NCBI GenBank assembly: GCA_963555705.1
Contig: OY743180.1
Coordinates: forward strand, 34,628,129 to 34,692,128
From: Ligustrum vulgare
Taxonomy: Eukaryota > Streptophyta > Magnoliopsida > Lamiales > Oleaceae
Direction: 5' to 3'
DNA length: 64,000 bases
Each line of letters begins with the position of its first letter. Position 1 is the stretch's first letter. The position numbers and the translations under genes were made by a program. Shown piece by piece: positions 9,873-20,905 of this stretch. Under the pieces are notes generated by a model that saw nothing but the letters and a program-made list of their open reading frames with translations, was not told where the DNA came from and ran no database searches.

Positions 9873-12619
9873 TTGAAAAGGATTCGTCCTCGAATCATCA
9901 CCTGCATCAAACAGAGAAAGATCAGCAACATTAAATGAAGCAGACACATTATACTCACCTGGAAGATCGAGCTTATATGCATTCTCATTTATCTTTTCAA
10001 GGATCTGAAAAGGTCCATCGCCTCTTGGCTGCAACTTAGACTTTCTTAGGGTTGGGAATCGCTCCTTTCGCAAGTGCACCCACACCCAATCACCTTGCTC
10101 GAACGTCACTTGCCTCCTACCTTTGTTGGCATGAGTCTCATAACGCTCATTTTTCTTTTCAATTTGTCCTTTCACCTTCTCATGAAGTTCTTTCACAAAC
10201 TTAGCCTTTTTCACCCCGTCCAAACTGCTCCGTTCATCTGCAGGTAAAGGAATTAAATCAAGAGGAGTTAGCGGGTTGAAACCATAAACAACTTCAAAAG
10301 GTGAACATGAAGTAGTAAAATGCACAGATCGATTATAAGAAAATTCCACAAATGGAAAACATTCCTCCCAACTTTTTAGATTCTTATTTATTATAGTGCG
10401 CAAAAGTTGGATTAATGTCCTATTAACTACCTCGGTTTGACCATCAGTTTGCGGGTGACATGTAGTAGAAAATAACAATTTAGTACCCATTTTTCCCCAC
10501 AAGACTTTCCAAAAGTAGCTTAGGAACTTAACATCCCTATCAGAAACAATACTCCTAGGTATCCCATGGAGTCTTACAACTTCCCTAAAGAATAGGTCCG
10601 CTATGTTAGTTGCGTCATCAATTTTATTACAAGGAATAAAATGCGTCATTTTGCTAAACCTGTCTACCACCACAAATATCGAGTCTTTACCTTTTTTTGT
10701 CCTAGGCAGACCTAACACAAAATCCATAGATATATCTACCCAAGGTTCATTAGGTACGGGCAAAGGTGTATACAAACCTTGTGGTAAGACTCTAGACTTA
10801 GATTGTTTACAAGTTATGCATCTTTCACAAATATGGTGAACATCCCTTTTCATTTTAGGCCAATAAAAATGCTCTTGTAAAGTTTCTAATGTCTTAAAAA
10901 CACCAAAGTGCCCCATTAACCCCCCACCATGAGCCTCACGCACAAGCAATTCACGCATAGAACAATTAGGCACACAAAGTTTACTTTCCCTAAACAGATA
11001 GCCATCATGCCTATAAAATTTATCAATTGCACCTTTTTCACATGAAGCATAAATGGTAGAAAAATTAGGGTCATTAGCATACATACCTTTAATATATTCG
11101 AACCCAAGCAACTTCGCATTTAAAGAAGTTAAGAGAACATACCTGCGAGAAAGGGCATCTGCTACCACATTCTCCTTACCTTGCTTATAGAGAATGACAT
11201 ATGGAAAGGTCTCAATGAATTCCATCCAACGGGCGTGTCTTTTGTTTAGCTTACCTTGTCCCTTGAGGTGTTTCAGTGACTCGTGGTCAGTGTGTATAAC
11301 GAATTCCTTTGGCCACAGATAGTGCTGCCATGTTTCCAAGGCACGAACAAGAGCATAAAGATCCTTGTCGTAGGTAGGATAATTCAAGACTGCCCCACTC
11401 AACTTTTCACTGAAAAATGCAATCGGTCTTTTTTCTTGCATAAGAACAGCTCCAATACTTATGCCTGATGCATCACATTCAATCTCAAAGGTTTGGTTAA
11501 AGTTAGGTAAAGCTAAAACCGGTGTAGAACATAACATATCCTTAAGCATTTTAAAAGCATTTTCTTGTGCTTCCCCCCAATGGAATCCTACACTCTTCTT
11601 GACTATTTCTGTTAGTGGTGCTGCAAGTGTGCTAAAATCTTTAACAAACCTCCTATAAAACCCAGCCAACCCGTGGAAGCTCCTAACCTCCATAATACTT
11701 TTGGGAGTTGGCCATTCTTTAATTGCACGAATTTTCTCCTCATCTACCTCAACACCATTAGAACTAACGACAAAACCAAGAAAAGTTACCTTTTCCATGC
11801 AAAAAGTACACTTTTTAAAATTAGCATATAGTTTATCAGTTTTCAAAACTTCCAAAATAGATCTTAAATGTTCAATGTGATCACCTAAGTTCTTACTATA
11901 TACCAGAATGTCATCAAAGTATACCACGAAAAATTTACCAATGTCAGCACGCAAGACATGATTCATTTGAGAGGCCGAACGGCATAACCATCCATTCATA
12001 TAAACCATATTTGGTTTTGAAGGCGGTTTTCCATTCATCACCTTCTTTCATACGAATTTGGTGATAACCACTCTTAAGGTCTATTTTACTAAAAATACTA
12101 GCACCATAAAGTTCATCAAGCATGTCATCAAGTCTAGGTATGGGATGGCGATACTTTACCGTAATATTGTTGACTGCCCTACAGTCCACGCACATCCTCC
12201 AAGTCCCATCCTTTTTGGGTACCAAAAAAACTGGTACTGCACATGGGCTCATGCTTTCCCGAACATAGCCCTTTTTCAGCAGCTCTTCAACCTGCTTTTG
12301 TAGCTCCTTGGTCTCTTCTGGATTGCTCCTATAAGCTGGCCTGTTTGGAATGACCGCTCCTGGCACGAAGTCAATCTGGTGTTCAATCCCTCGAATTGGC
12401 GGCAGCCCACTCGGAATCTCCTCGGGAAATAAATCTGCAAATTCCTGCAAAAGAGACACAGCTAAACTGGGGAGGGAGTGGTTAGCTTCATCGAGTACAA
12501 GGAGAGATTCCTTGTACATTAGTAAAATCACAGGTTTATTTGTAGAAATAGCTTTGGTGATGTCACTCTGTTTTGCGTAGAAGCTTACCTTTGTTTTCTC
12601 TCTTTTACTGGCACTCTTC

Positions 12620-12760
12620 ACACCCTCTCCTTTTTCTGGGATCGTGGTCCCAACTCTCGGTTTTTCACACAACTCTCCTTTTTCCGGGATCGTGGTCCCG
12701 ACCCTCTTCTGTTCACTCAACTCTCCTTTTTCCGGGTTCGTGGTCCCGACCCTCTTTCTC
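12620..12760 (-). repeat. 48-bp tandem repeat in the protease-RT linker (copy 2)
   Basis: Three in-frame units encode the 16-residue block with the core [11 protein letters not shown], matching 1971-2105. Here the period is an exact multiple of three and the frame is open, so the extra base in copy 1 is secondary damage. Confidence 0.8.
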
Positions 12761-12993
12761 TCTTCCTCACTTTTTAATTTCAGTTGGTCTTCATAGACCT
12801 GTTGAGGTGACAAAGGCATTAGTTTGACATTTTTCCCATCCTTAGTGAAGGTATACCTATTTTTAAATCCATCATGAATAACCTTCCAATCGAATTGCCA
12901 TGGCCTGCCCAACAAGATGTGCCCCGCATGCATGGGTACCACATCACAAACCACGCTATCTTCATACTTCCCAATTGCCAAATCAACTACCAC

Positions 12994-14542
12994 CTATTTA
13001 TTTACCTTAATCTCGCCCGATTCATTTAACCACTGTAGCTTATATGGCCTAGGGTGTTTTAGCATAGGTAGGCACAATTTCTCTACTAGAGTAGTGCTAG
13101 CAACGTTCGCACAACTACCCCCATCTATTATCAAACTACACACCTTGTTATTCACAAAGCACCTAGTATGAAATATATTTTCTCGCTGCTCACCCGACTC
13201 TTCCACCTTAACTTGAGTACTAAGGGCTCTCCTAGTGACAAGTGATTTAGCTACTGCATAGTCCGCATCATCATTTTCACTAACATCCTCTAGAGCTGGC
13301 ATATCCTTATACTCATCCTCCACTTCTCCCCCTTTCTCATCCTCCGAACTTAATACCCCATCACGCAAAACTACTATTCGTTTATTTGGACATTGTGAAG
13401 AAATATGTCCTAAACCCGAACATTTAAAACAACGAATATCCCTAGTCCTAGGAGTTTGAGAATCAGAAGGAATTTTACCTTTGTTGGGTGGCTCTACTTT
13501 TCCCTTCGGTGCCTCAAATTTATTTTTCTGCACAATCCCTTCATTTTTAGGAGTCCCACTCCATGTAGACCTTCCAAAAGAATTGGAACTGGTAGAGAAT
13601 TTGGAAGTTCCCTTCCTTTTTAATTGTCGCTCCACTTTCATGGCCATGTGAAGCATCTCCTCCAAATCGATATAATGGTGCAATTCAATAACATTAGCAA
13701 TATCTCGATTTAAACCATTTAAAAATCTAGCCATGGTAGCCTCGGGGTCTTCCTCTATATTTGCCCTAATCATGGCAACCTCCATCTCCCTATGGTAATC
13801 CTCCACTCTTACTACCTTGGGAAAGGGTTTGTAATTTTTGGTAGAGATCCCTATAGTAATGTCCAGGCACGAATCGTTTTCTCATAAGGGCCTTCAACTC
13901 ATCCCAAGTTTCAATAGGCCTCTCCCCATTTCTCCTTTTACTAGTTACCAATTGATCCCACCATACTATAGCATAATCAGTAAATTCTACGACTGCCAAT
14001 TTAACCTTCTTAGATTCAGAATAATTATGACAATCGAAAATCAATTCTACCCTCTTTTCCCATTCAAAATAAACGTCCGGATTACTTTTACCTTGAAACA
14101 AGGGAATGGACATTTTAATGTTTCCAACATGTCCATCGACATCATCCCTACGATCACGCCTATATCCCCTATCACGTCTTTCATCCCCATCTCGTCTCCT
14201 ACCAACACTAGTAATAGATAAATCACCACTATCCTCATCACTATCAACAACCTCAACACGTTCAGTCCTAGCTCTAAATTGTGGGTTGAAGTCATACCTT
14301 AGTGGTCTCCGTAAATTAGGAAAATTGCGCGGTTGTTCCTGACGTGGTTGAACATTTCCCGCACCTCGTGTCTCCCCCGGATTATTATCCCTTTCCACAT
14401 TCACGCCGGATTGTTGACCAAATTTTGCTTCCAACTTGGCATCCAACCTCGCCTCAAATTTTGCAAAACGTTCCTCTACCATTGCAAGCATTTTGAAATC
14501 TTGAAGATCCTTTTCCGTTGACGAAACTTCCTTCTGTGACAT
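12994..14542 (-). pseudogene. gag: gag plus protease N-terminus, CRM copy 2, frameshifted
   Basis: The ATG is at 14542. The N-terminal and capsid parts are highly similar to copy 1. Codons around 13865 read Arg where copy 1 has a stop. At about 13800-13806 two bases (GT) present in copy 1 are missing, which shifts the frame. The second frame, to 12994, holds the CCHC knuckle (near 13390-13432) and the IIDGGS protease motif, and ends at a TAG in a place where the sequence otherwise continues in the same frame into the protease; CAG to TAG is the simplest cause. The two copies are damaged at different sites, so both descend from an intact relative. Confidence 0.87.
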
Positions 14543-15170
14543 GGTTAGTAGTAATAAAGAAAAGAGAAAAAAATATTAAATAAAGATCCTCACGTGTTTT
14601 ATCGCTCGTGTATCACTCAATTTAGCTTTTTCCCTCTATTATTCTCACCACTCTGCCTTTTTCCTCTCTATTCCCTTTTTTCCCACGTTCTCAAATAACC
14701 CACCAAACTAGTCACGGATTTGGTCCTTGTGGAATAAACCCCAAAGTGTAAATAAGGAAAGTTTATGGAAAATATTGGAATTAGGAAATTTAAGAAAGAA
14801 ATTATGGAAACAAGAATTCTATTGCAAGAAGAAGTTTTATGGAAACAAGAATAAAGAATTTTATGGAAACAAGGATTTGTTGGAAAGATTTGCCCAAGAT
14901 TATTTTCTTGATTTCTTGTCCAAATCAACAACTATTTTTTTTTCTTCTTTTTTTTTTTTTGTAATTTTTGGATTTTTTTTTTTTTTTTTAATAATATCCT
15001 ATTCAACAAGAATAATAATCAAGAACAAGAAAAACAGAAATTTGCAAATCTTGAATTTTCTGGAGAAATTTCAAAAAACACGAATTGGAATGGATTTTTT
15101 TTTTTAATGATTAATAACTGGAAATAAAAGAAAAAGAACTGGAATACTAAATAATTGGATTTAGAGACAG
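14543..15170 (-). other. Untranslated leader of CRM copy 2
   Basis: This lies between primer site and gag start. On the plus strand it contains long T-runs at about 14935-14950 and 14972-14990, and another T-run near 15096-15106. No conserved reading frame. It matches 1-403 over the shared part. Confidence 0.75.
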
Positions 15171-15182
15171 GCTCTGATACCA
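15171..15182 (-). promoter_or_regulatory. Primer binding site, initiator Met-tRNA type (copy 2)
   Basis: The minus strand reads TGGTATCAGAGC two bases inside the 5' LTR end. This is the usual plant primer site, complementary to the 3' end of initiator methionine tRNA. It fixes the orientation and the LTR boundary at 15185. Confidence 0.95.
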
Positions 15183-15494
15183 GATGATGTGATCCGTTAT
15201 GGGGATCACCAAGAACACGCGGAATTAAACGCCGAAAAGCTCTAAAATCCAAGATAGTAGACGGTAACAATGCAACCCCGACCTCACGACGCAAGAACTA
15301 TGGGTATATTAAACCCAAAACCCGTTACGATGCGGAGATAAGAACCACAAATGGGGAACGCCACAAAGGTTGTCAAATCCTTTGATAAGTTTAATTTGTT
15401 CGACGAGAACACGAAGAAAATATAAGGGAATATCTCACCTTCAATATCATTAATCTCAAGAATAAAAGTTGTGTTTTACAATGCTGAATAAAGC

Positions 15495-15503
15495 CATATA
15501 TAT
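15495..15503 (-). promoter_or_regulatory. Candidate TATA box, 5' LTR of copy 2
   Basis: TATATATA-type run in the LTR that would drive full-length transcription of copy 2, downstream (on the minus strand) of the palindrome array. Confidence 0.6.
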
Positions 15504-15599
15504 AGGCAAAGAAAATAAAGCAACTAAAAATAAACTAGAATTCAACCTATACTAAAAAGCTAAAAACGCCTAACATTAACTTAAAATTCGGAACCTAAT

Positions 15600-15863
15600 T
15601 TACGGCCGTGAAAATGACCTTTACGGCCGTAATCACGCTACGGATTAAAAATTGACAACATATGTTACGGCCGTGAAGATGACCTTTACGGCCGTAATCA
15701 ATACTCTGAATTAAAACTACTAAACTTTTTACGGCCGTGAAGATGTGGGTTACGGCCATAAGTCCTCTTCTGCATAATTTCTCCATTGTAGTGTTACGGC
15801 CGTAATTTTGGCTTTACGGCCGTGAATCCGTTACGGCCGTAATATCAGGCTTTACGACCGTGA
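15600..15863. repeat. TTACGGCCGTAA palindrome array, 5' LTR of copy 2
   Basis: Same number and spacing of motifs as the left LTR. The motif that is TTATGGCCGTAA at 9592 is intact here, and one motif near 15750 reads TTACGGCCATAA, so point changes arose after insertion. Confidence 0.88.
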
Positions 15864-16100
15864 TTCCATTGCTGCCCAATTTCTTGTTCTTCTTTGATCC
15901 CAATGTATTACAATAATTTTGGCTCCTCTTCCACATTGTTATGCAACGTAAATGAAGTCTTTGCACTAGACCACTCGTCCATCCACGCTTGCATGAATCC
16001 TTGCATTGTCTGCTTAATTCTTTTGGCTCTTTGTCTCGTTATTGGTCCTACGGGCACGTGCAACGGGTCAACGTTCTTCGAGCCACTCCGGAACTCATCA

Positions 16101-16105
16101 TAAGT
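16101..16105. other. Right target-site duplication of CRM copy 2 (TAAGT)
   Basis: Second copy of TAAGT, after which the interrupted B subunit resumes with TGTCCATATTCTC. Confidence 0.93.
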
Positions 16106-18315
16106 TGTCCATATTCTCAGTGTATAGAGTCGAAACCATTCCAAAAGACCAGTATTCTACGACCACACCTTCTGTAATCAATAAAAATAATCAATCATCG
16201 TCAAGCAAATCTTAAAAAATATTTTAAAAGTATACAAAAGTAAAGTGTACAATAATAAATCTATTGCAATACAAAAATATAAAATTTCATAAACTTCTCT
16301 TACTCCAAATAAAAAATTTTCAGAAAGTATTCCTTACAGATGTTACTCTTAATCCCATATTTTTTAAAATTTAGTTCCTATTTCCACTTACACTCGTACT
16401 GCGACATACCTATCCCAGGCCTTCCCCTATCCAAATAAAAGTTATCAACCTCTTCAACTACTACTCTGACTCCTATTAACTCAGGAAATCTACTTCAAAC
16501 ATACAATAATAATGAATTCAAAATTGAAAACAAAATCAAACAAGCCATAAGAATTTAAATAAATAAACTACTTCTCTTACGAGCAGCTGAGTTGCAGCCA
16601 GTTCATATTGAAAAGCATCCCGGAAAGATAAGAATTCTACGTAAACAGCTTCTGTAATCGTTAATAACAATCATTCTCAAGCAAATCTTAACAAACATTT
16701 AAAAGAAAATAATAGAAAACAATGCAATAATAAATATATAGCAATATAAGAAGATGAATTTCCATACACTACTCTTACTTCTACTCATGAAATTTTAATA
16801 ACCGCTCCTACCTATTGTTACTCTTACCCCTATTCCTTAAAATTTAGTGTCTACTTCGACTATTACCCGTAATCTTATAATAGTAATTACTCGCTTCCCT
16901 CCTTCTCAGACTCCTATTATCTCAAGTAATACTTGACATTATAAAAGAGACTAGGTTGTCGGCATATCTAGTGTGTAGTGTCAAAACCACTACAAAAGAT
17001 CAGTATTCTACGAGCACGTCTTATGCAATCAATACAAATAATCACTGGCAAGCAAGTCTTAAAAAATATTTTAAAGTGTACAAAAATAAACTGTGCAATA
17101 ATAAATATATAGCAATACAAAAACATGTAATTTTAAGAACCGTCCTACCTATTGTAACTCTTACCCCCTATTCGTTAAAATTTGGTGTCTACTTCGAATA
17201 TTACTCCAACTAGACTTACCGACTCCTAGAACTACTCGTACACGTGTAATAGTTCTTACTCACTTCACTCCTACTCCGACTCCTATTAACTCAAGTAATC
17301 TACATCAAACGCACAATAATTATAAATTCAATATTGAAATCTAAATCGAACTTCTATCTAAAAGATGTGCTTCCCTTTGAAGCAGCTAAGTTGTCCATAT
17401 TCTCAGTGTATAGAGTCGAAACCATTCCAAAAGACCAGTATTCTACGACCACACCTTCTGTAATCAATAAAAATAATCAATCATCGTCAAGCAAATCTTA
17501 AAAAATAATTTAAAAGTATACAAAAATAAATTGTACAATAATAAATCTATTGCAATACAAAAATATGATATTTCATAAACTTCTCTTACTCCAAATAAAA
17601 AAATTTCAAAAAGTATTCCTTATAGTTGTTACTCTCAATCCCATATTTTTTAAAATTTAGTTCCTATTTCCACTTACACTCGTACTGCGACATACCTATC
17701 CCAAGACCTTCCCCTATCCAAATAAAAGTTATCAGCCTCTTCAACTGCTACTCTGACTCCTATTAACTCAGGAAATCTACTTCAAACATACAATAATAAT
17801 GAATTCAAAATTGAAAACAAAATCTAACAAGCCATAAGAATTTAAATAAATAAACTACTTCTCTTACGAGCAGCTGAGTTGCAGCCAGTTCATATTGAAA
17901 AGCATCCGGGAAAGATAAGAATTCTACGTAAACAGCTTCTGTAATCGTTAATAACAATCATTCTCAAGCAAATCTTAACAAATATTTAGAAGAAAATAAT
18001 AGAAAACAATGCAATAATAAATATATAGCAATATAAGAAGATGAATTTCCATACACTACTCTTACTTCTACTCATGAAATTTTAATAACCGCTCCTACCT
18101 ATTGTTACTCTTACCCCTATTCCTTAAAATTTAGTGTCTACTTCCACTATTACCCGTACTCTTATAATAGTTATTACTCGCTTCATTCCTTCTCAGACTC
18201 CTATTATCTCAAGTAATATACATCAAAGATACAATAATAATAAATTCAATATTGAAATCTAAATCGAACTCGACATGATAAACATTTAACTAAAAGAAAT
18301 ACTTCCCTTATAAAA

Positions 18316-20905
18316 GAGGCTAGGTTATCGGCATATCGAGTGTGTAGTGTCAAAACCGCTCCCAAAGACCAGTATTCTACGAGCACATCTTATGCAATCA
18401 ATACAAATAATCACTGGCAAGCAAGTCTTAAAAAATATTTTAAAGTGTTCAAAAATAAACTGTGCAATAATAAATATATAGCAATACAAAAACATGAAAT
18501 TTTAAGAACCGTCCTACCTATTGTTACTCTTACCCCCTATTCGTTAAAATTTGGTGTCTACTTCGAATATTACTCCAACTAGACTTACCTACTCCTAGAA
18601 CTACCTGTACTCGTGTAATAGTTATTACTCACTTCACTCCTACTCCGACTCCTATTAACTCAAGTAATCTACATCAAACGCACAATAATTATAAATTCAA
18701 TATTGAAATATAAATCGAACTTCTAACTAAAAGATGTGCTTCCCTTTGAAGCAGCTAAGTTGTCCATATTCTCAGTGTATAGAGTCGAAACCATTCCAAA
18801 AGACCAGTATTCTACGACCACACCTTCTGTAATCAATAAAAATAATCAATCATCGTCAAGCAAATCTTAAAAAATATTTTAAAAGTATACAAAAATAAAG
18901 TGTACAATAATAAATCTATTGGAATACAAAAATATGAAATTTCATAAACTTCTCTTACTCCAAATAAAAAAATTTCAGAAAGTATTCCTTACAGTTGTTA
19001 CTCTTAATCCCATATTTTTTAAAATTTAGTTCCTATTTCCACTTACACTCGTACTGCGACATACCTATCCCAAGACCTTCCCCAATCCAAATAAAAGTTA
19101 TCAACCTCTTAAACTACTACTCTGACTCCTATTAACTCAGGAAATCTACTTCAAACATACAATAATAATGAATTCAAAATTGAAAACAAAATCTAACAAG
19201 CAATAAGAATTTAAATAAATAAACTAGTTCTCTTACGAGCAGCTGAGTTGCAGCCAGTCCAAGTGTCCATATTGAAAAGCATCCCGAAAAGATAAGAATT
19301 CTACGTAAGCAGCTTCTGTAATCGTTAATAACAATCATTCTCAAGCAAATCTTAACAAATATTTAAAAGAAAATAATAGAAAACAATGCAATAATAAATA
19401 TATAGCAATATAAGAAGATGAATTTCCATACACTACTCTTACTTCTACTCATGAAATTTTAATAACCATTCCTACCTATTGTTACTCTTACCCCTATTCC
19501 TTAAAATTTAGTGTCTACTTCGACTATTACCCGTAATCTTATAATAGTAATTACTCGCTTCACTCCTTCTCAGACTCCTATTATCTCAAGTAATACTTGA
19601 CATTATAAAAGAGGCTAGGTTGTCGGCATATCTAGTGTGTAGTGTCAAAACCGCTCCAAAAGACAAGTATTCTACGAGCACGTCTTATGCAATCAATACA
19701 AATAATCACTGGCAAGCAAGTCTTAAAAAATATTTTAAAGTGTACAAAAATAAACTGTGCAATAATAAATATATAGCAATACAAAAACATGAAATTTTAA
19801 GAACCGTCCTACCTATTGTTACTCTTACCCCCTATTCGTTAAAATTTGGTGTCTACTTCGAATATTACTCCAACTAGACTTACCTACTCCTAGAACTACC
19901 TGTACTCGTGTAATAGTTATTACTCACTTCACTCCTACTCCGACTCCTATTAACTCAAGTAATCTACATCAAACGCACAATAATTATAAATTCAATATTG
20001 AAATATAAATCGAACTTCTAACTAAAAGATGTGCTTCCCTTTGAAGCAGCTAAGTTGTCCATATTCTCAGTGTATAGAGTCGAAACCATTCCAAAAGACC
20101 AGTATTCTACGACCACACCTTCTGTAATCAATAAAAATAATCAATCATCGTCAAGCAAATCTTAAAAAATATTTTAAAAGTATACAAAAATAAAGTGTAC
20201 AATAATAAATCTATTGGAATACAAAAATATGAAATTTCATAAACTTCTCTTACTCCAAATAAAAAAATTTCAGAAAGTATTCCTTACAGTTGTTACTCTT
20301 AATCCCATATTTTTTAAAATTTAGTTCCTATTTCCACTTACACTCGTACTGCGACATACCTATCCCAAGACCTTCCCCAATCCAAATAAAAGTTATCAAC
20401 CTCTTAAACTACTACTCTGACTCCTATTAACTCAGGAAATCTACTTCAAACATACAATAATAATGAATTCAAAATTGAAAACAAAATCTAACAAGCAATA
20501 AGAATTTAAATAAATAAACTAGTTCTCTTACGAGCAGCTGAGTTGCAGCCAGTCCAAGTGTCCATATTGAAAAGCATCCCGAAAAGATAAGAATTTTACG
20601 TAAGCAGCTTCTGTAATCGTTAATAACAATCATTCTCAAGCAAATCTTAACAAATATTTAAAAGAAAATAATAGAAAACAATGCAATAATAAATATATAG
20701 CAATATAAGAAGATGAATTTCCATACACTACTCTTACTTCTACTCATGAAATTTTAATAACCATTCCTACCTATTGTTACTCTTACCCCTATTCCTTAAA
20801 ATTTAGTGTCTACTTCGACTATTACCCGTAATCTTATAATAGTAATTACTCGCTTCACTCCTTCTCAGACTCCTATTATCTCAAGTAATACTTGACATTA
20901 TAAAA
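18316..20905. repeat. Pair of near-identical 1295-bp satellite units
   Basis: The units at 18316-19610 and 19611-20905 share private changes, such as CCCCAATCC in B and CAATAAG before C, and differ at few positions apart from the A start. The next unit, at 20906, is similar. This is a recent tandem duplication. Confidence 0.8.

Larger units (their letters stand above)
9669..12993 (-). pseudogene. pol: protease end plus pol (RT, RNase H, integrase), CRM copy 2, frameshifted
   Basis: From 12993 leftward the frame holds the protease C-terminal part (HILLGRPW motif), the 48-bp linker repeats and the first part of RT up to MPFGLSN. Near 11960-11970 a 26-nt deletion between short AATG repeats removes about eight RT residues and shifts the frame. 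The frame from 12041 to 9669 then carries YFDD, RNase H ([21 protein letters not shown]), the integrase HHCC zinc site, an intact D,D-35-E core (first Asp at 10722-10724) and GPF. The C-terminus lacks a classical chromodomain and ends in a basic segment ([10 protein letters not shown]) encoded beyond the polypurine tract inside the LTR. In CRM elements the equivalent tail carries the centromere-targeting CR motif; whether this tail has it is not shown. Confidence 0.9.
8946..16100 (-). mobile_element. CRM-type Ty3/gypsy LTR retrotransposon, copy 2, complete (7155 bp)
   Basis: Both LTRs (916 bp each), primer site, leader, gag, protease, pol and polypurine tract are present in minus orientation, flanked by TAAGT duplications inside a satellite B subunit. 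Ends are TGATG...CATCA. The two LTRs differ by about a dozen substitutions by eye (about 1.3 percent), which points to a fairly recent insertion. The coding part is inactive: a 2-nt frameshift in gag, an in-frame TAG in the protease region, and a 26-nt deletion in RT. The pol frame extends into the 3' LTR. Copy 2 lies tail-to-tail with copy 1 across 3.1 kb of satellite. Confidence 0.93.
15185..16100 (-). repeat. 5' LTR of CRM copy 2 (916 bp)
   Basis: Same length and ends as the LTR at 8946-9861. It contains the palindrome array at about 15600-15863, a candidate TATA box at 15495-15503 (minus strand), and a copy of the pol C-terminal coding sequence at 15908-16100. That coding copy is explained by the pol/LTR overlap and is not a separate gene. 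Confidence 0.95.

Noticed and set aside
8946..16100. Copy 2 as an intact autonomous element
   Set aside because: Although structurally complete, it has a 2-nt frameshift in gag, a TAG in the protease region and a 26-nt deletion in RT.
15908..16144. Apparent separate small gene at the right end of CRM copy 2
   Set aside because: It is the pol C-terminal segment carried in the 5' LTR because pol overlaps the LTR.
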